Shown here one piece after another: positions 10,724 through 20,710 of a DNA stretch of 28,765 nucleotides. Location: assembly GCA_024364805.1 (NCBI GenBank), contig CM044488.1, forward strand, positions 60,514,945 through 60,543,709, given 5' to 3'. The stretch comes from Euprymna scolopes (lineage: Eukaryota; Mollusca; Cephalopoda; Sepiida; Sepiolidae). The notes under the pieces were generated by a model. It had not been told where the DNA came from. It was given only the letters and a program-made list of their open reading frames with translations, and searched no databases. Made by a program: the position numbers and the translations under genes. The first letter of the stretch is position 1. Every line of letters begins with the position of its first letter.

Positions 10724-10968
10724 TGATATATCCCCGGGAGAATATAATCAGCATAAATTAATTAAATGAAATGAAACTCAACATACAGAGTAAGTTATAA
10801 CATGTTTATTGTACAACTGTACAATGTAAGAAATAAGATATTGAAACTAACTATCTTGAATGCTGTAGTATCCAGATTACTTACTCTCCGCTTGGTTACC
10901 GCTTTCTTTGGTCTTTTATAGACTAAGTAATCCATTCTCAGGGATGTAAGGATCTTCAACTATATACA
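10724..10968 (-). repeat. LTR of Gypsy copy 1 (5' LTR of the minus-strand element)
   Basis: About 245 bases running from TGATATATCCCC to CTATATACA on the plus strand, so both strands begin TG and end CA. It aligns with 4187-4410 over nearly its whole length. It is longer mainly by an A/T-rich stretch near 10752-10773. On the minus strand this copy should hold the promoter of the element. Confidence 0.82.
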
Positions 10969-11838
10969 TTCTCTTCTTATCTAAAATTGCATTCTTGTAT
11001 ATTTTTCCAAATGTGATAGTCACGTAATGGAATGTGAAAAATAATATTCTCGGATGAAAAACGCCTGATTTGTTTAAAATTGTTTTAATTGAAGTTTGCG
11101 CACTATTTTCTTGTTAATTTACGCATTTGCTTTTATGAAATTTTTGTAACAGCATCGATGGAGCGAGTACAACCCATTGGTTTGCTATGTTTTACTTCGA
11201 TTTTCTCTTAAACTGACATCAGTATATTAATATTTATCAGAATTCCGTTTTAAAGTACATGTTTGCTCACACAATAATCGAATATGTGCCTTAACAGACT
11301 TAACGGACTAACAGGATCAACATTTTTTTAAACCTTTGTTACTAAAGCACAAATGTGCGGAAAACTAGTTTACTTTACCATTATTTTTAATTTTATATAT
11401 ATTCATTACCATGTATCATACGTTTCTTTAATAAGTTACTTTCCTAATTGAATACAGAAAAGACACCCACAGCATCTTTTATTGTTTTGCTCGATAATTT
11501 GTTCTAAACAACTTTAGGAGTTTTCCTAGCGGTTTTCATTACAACAGAAATTAGAAACCATGATTGTACAGGTCTCTCCTAGAATGATATCACAGATTTG
11601 ATTAACATAATTAATATTATGTAATTTAAAAACAACCTTCTATAAATTTGTTATGTTTTTCATGAGATTTTATAAATATTTTGTCACTCTGTTTCATTTC
11701 TTCCATGACGCGTTTTTATTTTGTCCCATGATGAAACATTGAATTAGGTGTAGTACTTATTGATACATCTATTTCTCGATATACTGCAATTATTGATGTC
11801 TCATCAGTACACAACTGTATGTTATTAGAGATATGTAT

Positions 11839-11879
<41 letters not shown>

Positions 11880-13364
11880 TGTGTGCGCATGTATGTGTAT
11901 GGTTTTCGTTAATCCTAGTTTATATACTATAAATAAATATTATTATATGAACAAAGATGCTGGCATACGGATGAATACATTTAGCAAGTAACTACCACCC
12001 TGCAAGATGCTGTTTCGTAGAACCAGTGTAATGACGTTTATTGGTGACCCATTAACGTTTTCAGAACCAACGCCATTAGCTAAATGGCGTCTAAATATCA
12101 TACCTATGACCTACCCCGCCACCGGAATCACTATGTAGTTAAACAATTGTGATATTCTACATGATCAAGTAATTCTCAATCTAATGACTGATTCTGTTCT
12201 AAACATTTTAAATTACAAAAAGGGGAAACAACAATAAATAAAATAATATAAAACATGTTATTTCACTCCGAAGTGATGATTCTTTAGCAAATTAAAGAAT
12301 GCCGGAAGTTGATGGCAACCGAAAAAAAAAAAACGGGAGATTGTAGACTCGAAGGCTGTTAGTAAAATGCTGTAATCGAACATAAGGGTTATGACGTAAG
12401 CAGGGATGTGGTTTTGGAAAACCGTCGCCATATTCGTTTGTTTTTCTCTCATTTATCACGTTCATCACGTTTTCATTTTAATTTGTTTTACCTTACTTTT
12501 TAATTCTTCTTATTTCCTATTAAGTCAATTGAAATAAAATCAGAAAATAAAATGGATTCTTGCTGACTTTAATTAGAAATGACATTTAGCCTCTATCTCT
12601 ATTCAGATTTTCAAAGAGTATGTTTTGTTTTTCCTGTGTTGCTTGATTTATCTTAAACGTTTTAAAGCGTTTGAATTATTCCACTCAATCTTTTTATAGA
12701 AATAAATTACATGAATTCTATTATTATCTTATCTTTCCAAAGCCATGAAAAAGTATACGGAGTTTAATTCGAACTAAACGAAACGTTCTGGGACATTATA
12801 TATAGGGTGACTCTCCCTTCCAAAATACATATCGCTCAGGGAATCGTTAATAAAATTCGCAATCCTTTCAGAAATCTAAGATTTGTTATAAATTTTACCT
12901 TATGTAAGACTTGTCCGCAAAGTTCACTCATGAGTTTCTAAAAGCCTTTGTAATATCGCCGTTCAATGACATGCGAAACACTTTAGTGATCGTTTTACCA
13001 GTAAAAGGTGTTATCTTAAATGGGCTTTACATTCACTGAACGGGAACGCCCAGATTATTATATCTGGAGTTATATCAATGTTTATGAAAGCAATCCGGAG
13101 ACTATTTTTGAACTGAAAAGGGAGATTACGACCAAATGCAGGGTACTAAGTGTTAATTAAACGTGTGTCAAAGTTATTGAGAATTTTCCCATTGCTGGAT
13201 TATTAGGAGTGTTGACCCATTGCCGACACTACAGATTTAGATTCGTCACTTAGGATCATTGTTTTAAATCATGGTTACACCAAAAAAGCATATTATCACT
13301 AGGCTGTAAGAGGCTACTATTTAAGAACCATGTTTACATGAGACTATGCAAGGAGACAAGCGAG
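10969..13364. other. AT-rich spacer
   Basis: No gene or element recognised. It contains the (AG)n tract at 11841-11874 and a short perfect hairpin, ACGCCATT/AATGGCGT, at 12070-12090. A minus-strand frame at 12258-12452 has no recognisable similarity. Confidence 0.6.
11841..11874. repeat. (AG)n microsatellite
   Basis: Seventeen uninterrupted AG units followed by a T run. Confidence 0.98.
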
Positions 13365-14222
13365 GTGTCAGTTTACGTTGCATTTACATTTCTGCATATC
13401 AGCATAGCAAGGGAAGCAGAAAACAGAGAGTGGATTTCAAATCTAGAGGTCCGCGGGACGAAACTATTGGAGTAGAAGACTTTCCGGCATTCGGGGATTC
13501 TACAGTGAAGAGCTGGGATTGTGTTGCTAAACGGACTCCATTAAAATACTTGTAAAAGAAGCAGAAAGATAGAACATAGTTTTGGAGCTTAGTTGACAGT
13601 GTGTTACCTATTAGATTGAAGATCCTTTTTTTAACCCTGTCCAAGAGGAAGAGACCAGTGGTAGATGCACAACCCAGATGTGGCAACAATACTCCATGCA
13701 TGGGTGAATGATGGCTTTGTAGAGATACAAGATACGCTTTAGTGTGAGTAATTTTCTAGCATGGTAGAGGGATCCCACCTTCTTTGTAGCCTTAATGTAC
13801 TTGTTCCAATTCATATTCCCTGTGAATGCTAAGTCGAGGAGTTTGAAGGAAGAATTCTCGGGTAGGGTGTTATTAGTCACGACTATCGGTCGTTGAGCGG
13901 GTCAGTCCTTTTACCAGAATTCTTGAATACTGTTACAATAGAGGCAATTTTCCAGCTATCAGCAAGGTATTTGTTGTAGAGTCTGGAAAGTACATGGGAT
14001 AGCTCAGCTGAGCATTTCTTTCATTAGTGTAGCATGGATGAGATTTTTATGATATCGTGGACATGAGAAAGGATTATTTGCAGACCATCAAGTTTGGCTT
14101 TTATCATAGGGAAATTTGAGAGGCTGTTGTTTGTTAGGTCTAATATGAAGTTGGAGGTGAATCGCAGGGCAAGCATCTTAGCCTTCTCAGTTGCTGTGCA
14201 AGCGGCTTCCTGGTTGTGAGGT
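13365..14222 (-). mobile_element. LINE fragment A (jockey/CR1-type), internally deleted
   Basis: The minus strand carries the N-terminal flank of a non-LTR reverse transcriptase: FTSNFILDLTNNSL, LSHVLSRLYNKYLADSWKIA and VTVFKNSGKRTDPLNDR, the latter matching the usual VFKNSGxRxDPSNYRPIS. It then jumps at about 13885 to the C-terminal flank: SSFKLLDLAFTGNMNWNKYI, ILYLYKAIIHPCMEYCCHIW and LLDRVKKRIFNLIG. The catalytic palm with the YxDD box is absent. A second, shorter deletion is likely near 13520, where YKYFNGV is followed at once by RLATQSQLFTVE. Other frame changes are present. LINE RT copies its own RNA at the insertion site; this copy is dead. It belongs to the same family as fragment B (15465-16230), with about three quarters of bases alike by eye. 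The exact clade is uncertain. Confidence 0.82.
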
Positions 14223-14700
14223 AGTGTAAGAATTGTAATTATCCTTTATTTATTATATTATCATAAATTTTCCAAATTCCTATGTTCAGCGACTATGTAC
14301 TTTCAGGTTATTTCGGCATGCATTTCTTGGCTGTGGCTATTACACCCTTACAATGATTTTAAGCATCTATGAATTTTTGCCAGTTTGCTAACCATTATAT
14401 AAACCACAAGGCTAATGCCAACCTCGGAGAAAAAATTACGATCTAACGCGAAACTATAACTGTCTAACTTACCAGTCGAAAAGTATCGACAACATTTCTT
14501 TGCACTTCACTTTCTTGTACAATATATTCTATCTATCTAAACCTGTTGTTCGCGTCTTCTTTAATGACCCCTTCCTTGCACCCCAACACTTTCAAAACCC
14601 GAATTTAAATATTGATTTTCGGATCCTACAAAGTCAGAAAAGTTCCTTGGTGATATCCCGAACTATTGGACGCTATTAACTCATCTATTTGTTATAAATA
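14223..14700. other. Spacer without recognised feature
   Basis: Nothing with recognisable coding or repeat structure between LINE fragment A and the MITE. Confidence 0.5.
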
Positions 14701-14875
14701 GGGCTGTGACAACAGAATATTCTTTTCATTCTTTTGACTCAAGTATATATCTGACACAGTAAGACACAGTCAATCAACCGAGAACTACATCAGTCTATAT
14801 AAAAACATATAAGATATTAACAGATATATACTCAAGAGTCAAAGCGCTGAAAAGAATATGCTGTTGTCACAGACC
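14701..14875. mobile_element. Foldback MITE with TA flanks
   Basis: A 175-base element with long inverted arms: 14701-14753 (GGGCTGTGACAACAGAATAT onward) and 14821-14875, whose reverse complement begins GGTCTGTGACAACAGCATAT. The arms match over about 53-55 bases with few differences and end at ATATATCTG, leaving a loop of about 67 bases. TA stands directly outside each end (14699-14700 and 14876-14877), which fits a Tc1/mariner-mobilised MITE. It has no coding capacity. Confidence 0.88.
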
Positions 14876-15464
14876 TAGTAATAAAGTAGATCGCGTATTG
14901 TTGAGAACATAACACGTACTCTCCACTAGATAAGTTATGGCTGTCGAAGTACGCAGTGTCTGCCATGTGACATCGAATTACATGATTGCAGATGCTATTT
15001 CTTCAATATTATTTGCTATACTAAAATTTTAGCTTTCAATTTTTAAAAATTTCTACTTTCAGACAATAATTTCATTTCGTCCTTAAGTTTCGAATTATAG
15101 GATACAATTTTCCATTGTCTTTATTCTTGCAAATTATTATAAATTAATGGTCAGATAAACAGATTAAACCTCTCCACCTTCTTAGGATCTAACTAGAATT
15201 CCATGGGAAAAACAATATGAAAGAAGAATAAAAATAGAAAAATGAAGAAGATGGAAGAATTACAATATAGAAGCTAGATGTTTGGACTGATGCGTGTTTG
15301 ATTAGTGATGTAATAGAGAGAGAGTCTAAAGAGATATCACAATGTCAGTATCAGGTCCTCTAACCACTACTCGAATCATCAAGTTAAAAGTAATTTACAA
15401 AGTTTTATTAGTCGGATGTACACATATCCAACGCAATGGCAGAACTTAGTCCATAGTGGAATTG
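14876..15464. other. Spacer without recognised feature
   Basis: AT-rich. It may include further 5' remains of LINE fragment B, but no words of that family could be recognised before about 15465. Confidence 0.5.
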
Positions 15465-16230
15465 GGCCGTAAATGGATGATAATATTTAATGCTGCAAAG
15501 ACTAAGATTCTCAATTTTAACATTTAGAAGAAGCTTTATCAACCACCGATCGCCATGACTGATACCCTAACTGATAGATCTTGCTTCAAACTCCTCGGCT
15601 TAACATTCATAGGCAACATGAACTCGTACAAATACATTAAGGATAGTGTAAAAGCTACTGGAAAGAAGATGGGCTCCCTTTACCGTGTTAAAAAATTACT
15701 CACACTTGGAAGTATTCTGTACCTCTAAAAAACACATTATTTGCTCGTACATGGAGTATTGTTGCCACATCTTGGCTGCTGCATCTACCACTAATCTCTT
15801 TCTCTCCGACAGAGTCTAAAAAGAATCTCTAATCTAATAAGTGTCGCATTGAAGCTCCAGTTCCTGTCCCATTCCTATGTCTGTTTTATAAGTATCTTAA
15901 TGAAGTGTACCCTGATGAACTTATATGACTTGTACCCTCTCAACGTACATATACTCGACAAGCCCGTTTAGCAACAAAATCACACCAATTCACTATAGAG
16001 GCCGCGAGATATTGGAAAGCCTATTCTATTCTAAGAGGGTTTTCTTCAAACTGCTAGACTTTTGAATTCCCTCCCTGTTACATGCTTCTTTGACTGTACT
16101 GACATGTAGAAGTTTAAATGTCATGTACATCGATTTCTCACTCATTTCTCTTAAACATTGTCCCAAAGAGTAGCCCCCACGTCAAAGTGGCAATTTGCTT
16201 TGTTTGGGACGAACATGAATAAAAAAAAAA
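15465..16230 (+). mobile_element. LINE fragment B (jockey/CR1-type), 5'-truncated, with poly(A) tail
   Basis: The plus strand begins inside the RT just after the catalytic core, with WMIIFNAAKTKILNFN (15474). It continues with SCFKLLGLTFIGNMNSYKYI, KKMGSLYRVKKLLTLGSILYL and YMEYCCHIW in a shifted frame, and ends with FNSLPV-type and KFKCHVHRFL words. It then has a 3' untranslated region ending AATAAAAAAAAAA at 16219-16230. The 5' truncation and 3' poly(A) are the normal outcome of target-primed reverse transcription. At least one stop (TAG near 15507) and several frame changes make it a dead copy. It is the same family as fragment A but in the opposite orientation. Confidence 0.85.
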
Positions 16231-16286
16231 GTAAAGATTCAGACAAGCCTAAAAATGAACATTTTCCTTCTCTCTCCCCATTCTTT

Positions 16287-16290
<4 letters not shown>

Positions 16291-16317
<27 letters not shown>
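16291..16317. repeat. (TC)n microsatellite, likely SINE tail
   Basis: A pure TC tract. On the minus strand it is (GA)n directly after the SINE body, so it probably derives from the 3' tail of the SINE. Confidence 0.9.
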
Positions 16318-16440
16318 TTATATAGTCATCCACATACAGTGCGGTTTGACTAGCAGCTTTCCTCCGCCGTGGATCGAATCTACAACCATCGAGTTGGCAG
16401 AGGGTAGCTCTACCCACATAACCACGAATCGGTGCCCACA
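16291..16440 (-). mobile_element. tRNA-derived SINE
   Basis: The minus strand reads a tRNA-like head. An A-box-like TGGTTATGTGGG lies at 16424-16413 and a B-box-like AGATTCGATCC near 16381-16371, about 40 bases apart, followed by a short body and a (GA)n tail. These boxes are the internal RNA polymerase III promoter of tRNAs and tRNA-derived SINEs. The B box lacks one base of the GGTTCGANTCC consensus, so transcription of this copy is doubtful. Cephalopods carry many such SINEs, but I cannot name the family. Confidence 0.65.
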
Positions 16441-16598
16441 AATATCTCTCGTCAAGTGCCTATAAAAAAGCACTTGCCCATTGCTTCACGGTGCTCAAAC
16501 TGCTAGTTTGTTTACGAATAAACTGACAGTGAGCTTCGCTTAATAGCCAAACAAAGCATCGGGTGAAAATACACTTGCGACAGTGATATTCAGCCACT
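16441..16598 (+). other. Unassigned sequence leading into the ribozyme core
   Basis: This lies between the SINE and the ribozyme motif. GACAGTGA occurs twice (near 16528 and 16579). The stretch just before the core, GTGATATTCAGCCACT (16583-16598), would be the 5' strand of ribozyme stem I. No protein similarity was recognised, so it cannot be said whether it belongs to a Penelope-like element, a retrozyme or another repeat. Confidence 0.4.
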
Positions 16599-16624
16599 CT
16601 GATGAGTCGTAGATGACGAAACAC
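16583..16624 (+). ncRNA. Hammerhead ribozyme core, cut off by the assembly gap
   Basis: The conserved hammerhead core is present in order: CTGATGA (16599-16605); stem II, GTC-GTAGAT-GAC, with three Watson-Crick pairs and a possible fourth G-U pair (16606-16617); then GAAAC (16618-16622). The upstream bases 16583-16598 could be the 5' strand of stem I. Stem III, the cleavage triplet and the other stem I strand would follow in the type I arrangement and fall in the unsequenced gap. A type III reading fails: the bases before the short AGTG/CACT hairpin read GAC rather than NUH and do not pair with CAC. In animals such motifs are known in Penelope-like elements, retrozymes and some satellites or SINE-like repeats. 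Activity cannot be judged without the missing half. Confidence 0.65.
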
Positions 16625-16960
16625 NNNNNNNNNNNNNNNNNNNNNNNNNNNNNNNNNNNNNNNNNNNNNNNNNNNNNNNNNNNNNNNNNNNNNNNNNNNN
16701 NNNNNNNNNNNNNNNNNNNNNNNNNNNNNNNNNNNNNNNNNNNNNNNNNNNNNNNNNNNNNNNNNNNNNNNNNNNNNNNNNNNNNNNNNNNNNNNNNNNN
16801 NNNNNNNNNNNNNNNNNNNNNNNNNNNNNNNNNNNNNNNNNNNNNNNNNNNNNNNNNNNNNNNNNNNNNNNNNNNNNNNNNNNNNNNNNNNNNNNNNNNN
16901 NNNNNNNNNNNNNNNNNNNNNNNNNNNNNNNNNNNNNNNNNNNNNNNNNNNNNNNNNNNN
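16625..16960. other. Assembly gap
   Basis: A run of 336 N, flanked on the left by the ribozyme motif and on the right by an AT dinucleotide run. Confidence 1.

Positions 16961-16990
<30 letters not shown>
16961..16990. repeat. (AT)n microsatellite
   Basis: Fifteen AT units at the right edge of the gap. The tract may extend into the gap and could be why assembly failed. Downstream, to about 17312, there is pyrimidine-rich low-complexity sequence and nothing recognised. Confidence 0.95.
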
Positions 16991-16992
<2 letters not shown>

Positions 16993-17312
16993 TTCACTGG
17001 CTCTCTTTTCCTCACCATGCACACATAAAAACGTTTCTCTCTATATGTACGCTTACATCATTTTATCTATGTTTTTCTCCATATATATATGTCTTCTCTA
17101 TTTACATATCTACCCAGAAATCTAGAGCTTTCTATGTACATCCATATCTCTTCGTGAATGTGCGCGAAAGAAAGAGAAATTGACCCCGTTCCTAAATAGG
17201 AAATCACGTTTAAATAGTTTAAATAGTGTATCTTCCTGCTCGAATACTTATAGATAGGATATTAGTTAGAAGAGGCGAAGTAGACTTTTTATAATATCCT
17301 ACACTTAGATGG

Positions 17313-18850
17313 CTAGGTCAATCGGACAATGAATTAGTTATGGCCTGTTTGAAGTTAGAAAATAGGCCTTATCTAGCTGGCTACTGGAAGTTGAATACCT
17401 CCTCCGGGAACAACGTGTTATTTTTACAGATGAGCTTGGTGGGGGCGGTTATTGGGAGGAAGTGGCGGGTTAGGATACAAACAAAAGTTAGAGATTTCTT
17501 CATCAAATACGCTCAGCGCCTCGCTCTAGATAATACCAAGGAGAAGAAGCAAACATTAGAGAAATTAACCCGGACGGTGAGTGAGGGGAATACTGTTAGC
17601 ATAGAACTAGCTAAGGAGGACTCTCGACGTGAGGCTAGCGAGCGTTATGGGGACTAAGTAATTAGGGCTAGGTTAAGGAAAGTTTCAAACGAAGCTGTGG
17701 GCGACGAGGAAGTCTCTAGACGTGGCTGAGATAAATACATTGCCAAAGTTAAGTACCCGAAAAAACGTACCTTGGGATCGACTCAAGAGATCTGCGAGGG
17801 ATTTCGAAGCATTTCGAGGAGCGCTTCATTTAACTGTCCAATCTAAAGGTACAAGAGTTTGTGGCAACTTCGGGGGCGGCTATAGCGGCTGGTTGTGAGA
17901 CATCGAGGTGAATGAGAGAGGCACTCACAAAAATGATCACAGGGATCAAAATCAATCGCAGCAAGTCAGTCGGCCTACGGTTTGGTATATGGAGCGGTGT
18001 AACCTCCGTTCTGGTTCTTTTCTGATATGCGGATGACCTGGTTCGAATCCTTGGCGTGTTCTTCGGACCGGGTCTCCAGTTTGAGAGAAATTGGTCAGAG
18101 GTACAGTCAAAGGTCGAAGCGTCGATTTACTCTAGACTTAAAGGGTAAAGCAGATATGTGCACCATTTACGTCTTTCCTCTCTTTCTCTGTCGGTTGGCT
18201 GTACTTCCTCTGCTTGCGACAAACCTCAAAGTCCTCGAGAGCCTTCTTCTCTGAGACAAGAAGAGGTATTGGATTCACAGACTTGTCTGTATTCAACGTC
18301 TATATAAAAGCTGCTTGGGAATGCCCAATTGGAGTGCTACTGAGGCGCCGAAAAACTGACCTTTCTGAGTTGAAATATAGAAGAATCTGTGTGGAACCCA
18401 ACGGTCAAGGGTGCCTTACCCGATCTCATTCTCGACCTTCGGCTAAGGATATGTATAGGCTGAAGGGCGATACGCAGTTCTTCAGAGAGTGCCGAGCCAC
18501 ACTGAAAAAGCTCCCTCGGTCCAGTAACCTTTTACGACTTTCTAGAAAGGGAACTAGTCAGAGAGGCTGGTAATGCCACGCTCTTTGGGCGCCTGAGATG
18601 GTTGAAGGAAATGATCCATTTCGAATGGAGTTGGGCGCCAGGTAAGAGTTATCTTAACAACTCTGACTTCTCGCTCACCTGGCCACTTGAAACTCAGTAC
18701 CGGAATAGTCGCGACACTCGATTGTTTTCGCTGTGGTTCATTTGAAGACGAAAAAAATCGAGCATACTTTAATTGAATGCTCCGAACTCTGACGATACTG
18801 GGGTTATGTCAACGAGGTGACGGCTTATCGAAATTATTATCATAATTTTC
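17313..18850 (+). mobile_element. Tx1-like LINE fragment lacking the RT core
   Basis: On the plus strand, after a frame beginning with CLKLENRPYLAGYWKLNTS (from about 17343), come words of the endonuclease-to-RT linker of Tx1-like LINEs, including ELAKEDSRREASERYGD. YVIRARLRK-like and HFEERF-like remnants follow to about 17930. The sequence then passes to ITGIKINRSKSVGLRFGIW (near 17940) and ILGVFFGPGLQFERNWSEVQ (near 18050). The C-terminal region follows, with LKGKADMCTIYVFPLFLCRL, FFRECRATLKKL, FEWSWAPGKSYLNNSDFSLT, and a Cys-rich end, CFRCGSFEDEKNRAYF. The palm domain with the true catalytic box is not seen. Several frame changes and stops (for example the TAA near 18146) make it dead. Tx1 placement rests on remembered family wording. 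Confidence 0.78.
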
Positions 18851-19960
18851 AATGAAGGTCACTTCGACGTATAAAAACCAATACAATGACACAGAAAAGC
18901 AACTAAAAATGAGAAGAGAAAAAACTTGGTGGATAGAACAAACAAACAATTTACTAAGAAAAGAAAAAAAATGAACTTAGAGCCAAAAAATGTTTACGAG
19001 TTATCTGCTGCTAAGATTTTGCTCTCGGCTACAAAGAAAGTCCTTTGTGTGATAACAATTACGAAACATAGAAAGAAAGAAAGATAGACGAGTTGAGAAG
19101 ACCTTTTTTACTTACTGCTTTGATATAAAATTTCAACCAACGTAGGATTTTTTTCTAAAAAGGTCGAAATACTTTAGCAAAGTCAAAAAGAGTTCGCTCC
19201 CTTGGTTTGCAATTTAAGCTTACACTTTGTAATGTCGTCTATTTTAAAATAAAGCTCCTCTTGAGTAGATTAGTTGAAATATCAGACAAAGATTACTTAA
19301 ATAATGTTCCAAGAGTGTTCTTTTACAGCGAGGAATTTATTTCCTCAGTTTCCTGAAGGAATAAGCTGAAAAAAATATACCTAATGTTTCGATTAATAAC
19401 TTTCTCTGAAGAGGCAAGAAGTCCGGTAAAAAAAAAAAAAACTTCCTCGTTCCTTCTTTGAGTCCGGCCAGAATATAGATATTATTTTCTTTTGACATAG
19501 AAAAATTTTTAACTTGTATCCATTTTCTTCGGGCCTAAGAGGAAAATATCTAGTTATAGTGATAGACACTTCCAATTAAATCTTTTCTTGTGAGAATATT
19601 CTCCACATGTGTATTCTCTCCTGCAAGCTGACATATTTAACTGCCAAATCCTCGACAGATTTCTTGAATTTACTTGAATTAGATTTCTCTCAGCGAGGTA
19701 CGAATTCGTCAGGTAATTAAACGCAATCACTTGAACATTATAAACTTCGACAGGTAACTTAGACGAGTCCACTTCAAGATTTGAACGTCATCGATAGATG
19801 GAGAAAAGATAACATGTCAACACATTTCAAGTGTCAAGTTCGAACTGCCAACTCCAGCTTGAATTTTATCACAAAATGGAGGAAATCGATATTAGTCACA
19901 TGACCAATAGTATCAGCAGCAGTGAAGCAAACTCAAGAGTACGGAATAAGAGGAAAAAAG
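18851..19960. other. AT-rich spacer
   Basis: No recognisable gene or element. It has A/T runs and short frames on both strands without family similarity. Confidence 0.5.
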
Positions 19961-20021
19961 AGAAGAAGAAGAAGAAGAAGAAGAAGAAGAAGAAGAAGAA
20001 GAAGAAGAAGAAGAAGAAGAA
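19961..20021. repeat. (AAG)n microsatellite
   Basis: About twenty AAG/AGA units, which produce spurious poly-Lys or poly-Arg frames on the plus strand. Confidence 0.98.
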
Positions 20022-20629
20022 ATATATCCCAAGAGAAAATTTTCTACACTTGTATCGATCTCGAGCGTCCTCACCAACTAAACGTTTCTTGCGTTATCGA
20101 TAATGTCAGCACCGCTTTGGGACAGAGAGAAACGGATAGTGTTTCTCACAATCTTCACAGCAGCACGGATAATCGTATGGACGTCGCGCATGAGAGTGGA
20201 CCAAGGAATTCAATCTTGCTTATCAGAACCTGATCGTGTTTTTTAAGCGCCAGTTGAAAGTCATGGTCAGATGTGACAGAAAAGGATTACATTTCTCGAA
20301 GTTTGAAAAACGGTGAATAAGAGTGGCACTTTCATTTCTTTTTGTCTTTGTCCTTTATCGCCAATTTTCACTCATCTTGGAAGGATTTTACCTACTCCCC
20401 AGCCACCCTACCTTTTCTTTTCTTTTCTTCCATACTTAGATCCCACCCCCACTTAAAGATTGGCCTGCTTGTTTCTGACATACCGAAATACAGAGAGCAG
20501 TCTATTATTTAGAAAGGATTGAGAGGGCCTAACTAAATTTTTTTTGTTTATTTCTTTTTGTTTATTCCAATTTCCCTTGCGAATGAAATGTAATTACTGT
20601 AAATAATTCATTTTTTTTTCACATTTGGT
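20022..20629. other. Spacer without recognised feature
   Basis: Slightly richer in GC around 20040-20230, with pyrimidine-rich stretches around 20340-20450. No coding similarity recognised. Confidence 0.5.
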
Positions 20630-20710
20630 AGGATTTTTTCACATCTTAAGTAGGGTAGTCCCTAGAGTAAAGGATTTTTTACATCTTAAGTAGGATAGTC
20701 CCTAGAGTAA
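20630..20710. repeat. Recent tandem duplication of a 41-base unit
   Basis: Two adjacent units, 20630-20670 and 20671-20710, begin AGGATTTTTT and end GTCCCTAGAGTAA. They differ by one missing C and one G-to-A change, so the duplication is fairly recent. Confidence 0.95.

Larger units (their letters stand above)
4187..10968 (-). mobile_element. Gypsy-group LTR retrotransposon fossil (copy 1)
   Basis: Read on the minus strand, this is a Ty3/Gypsy-group element with LTR, leader, gag, protease, reverse transcriptase, RNase H, integrase and second LTR, in the canonical order. Both LTRs are recognisable but clearly diverged (by eye roughly a quarter to a third of positions differ, with several indels), so the insertion is old. 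The coding part is heavily broken at many places. A Tc1-like transposon (7690-9274) is inserted in gag; leaving that out, the element is about 5.2 kb, a usual Gypsy size. The RT and integrase wording resembles the large invertebrate group often annotated as K02A2.6-like; that placement is from memory of the family. No convincing target-site duplication is visible outside the LTRs. Confidence 0.9.

Noticed and set aside
11790-11840. A minus-strand CTGATGAGAC that resembles the start of a hammerhead core
   Set aside because: No stem II followed by GAAAC is present at a sensible distance.
12070-12090. Perfect 8-base hairpin
   Set aside because: Short inverted repeats like this are common by chance and nothing around it suggests a function.
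16583-16624. Type III reading of the hammerhead, using the AGTG/CACT hairpin as stem I
   Set aside because: The preceding triplet is GAC, not NUH, and the bases before it do not pair with those after GAAA. Only type I, completed in the gap, remains possible.
16540-17125. Long frames spanning the N gap
   Set aside because: Their length is made of unknown bases; the flanks are low-complexity AT repeat.
19831-20233. Lys-rich or Arg-rich proteins
   Set aside because: They are translations of the (AAG)n microsatellite.
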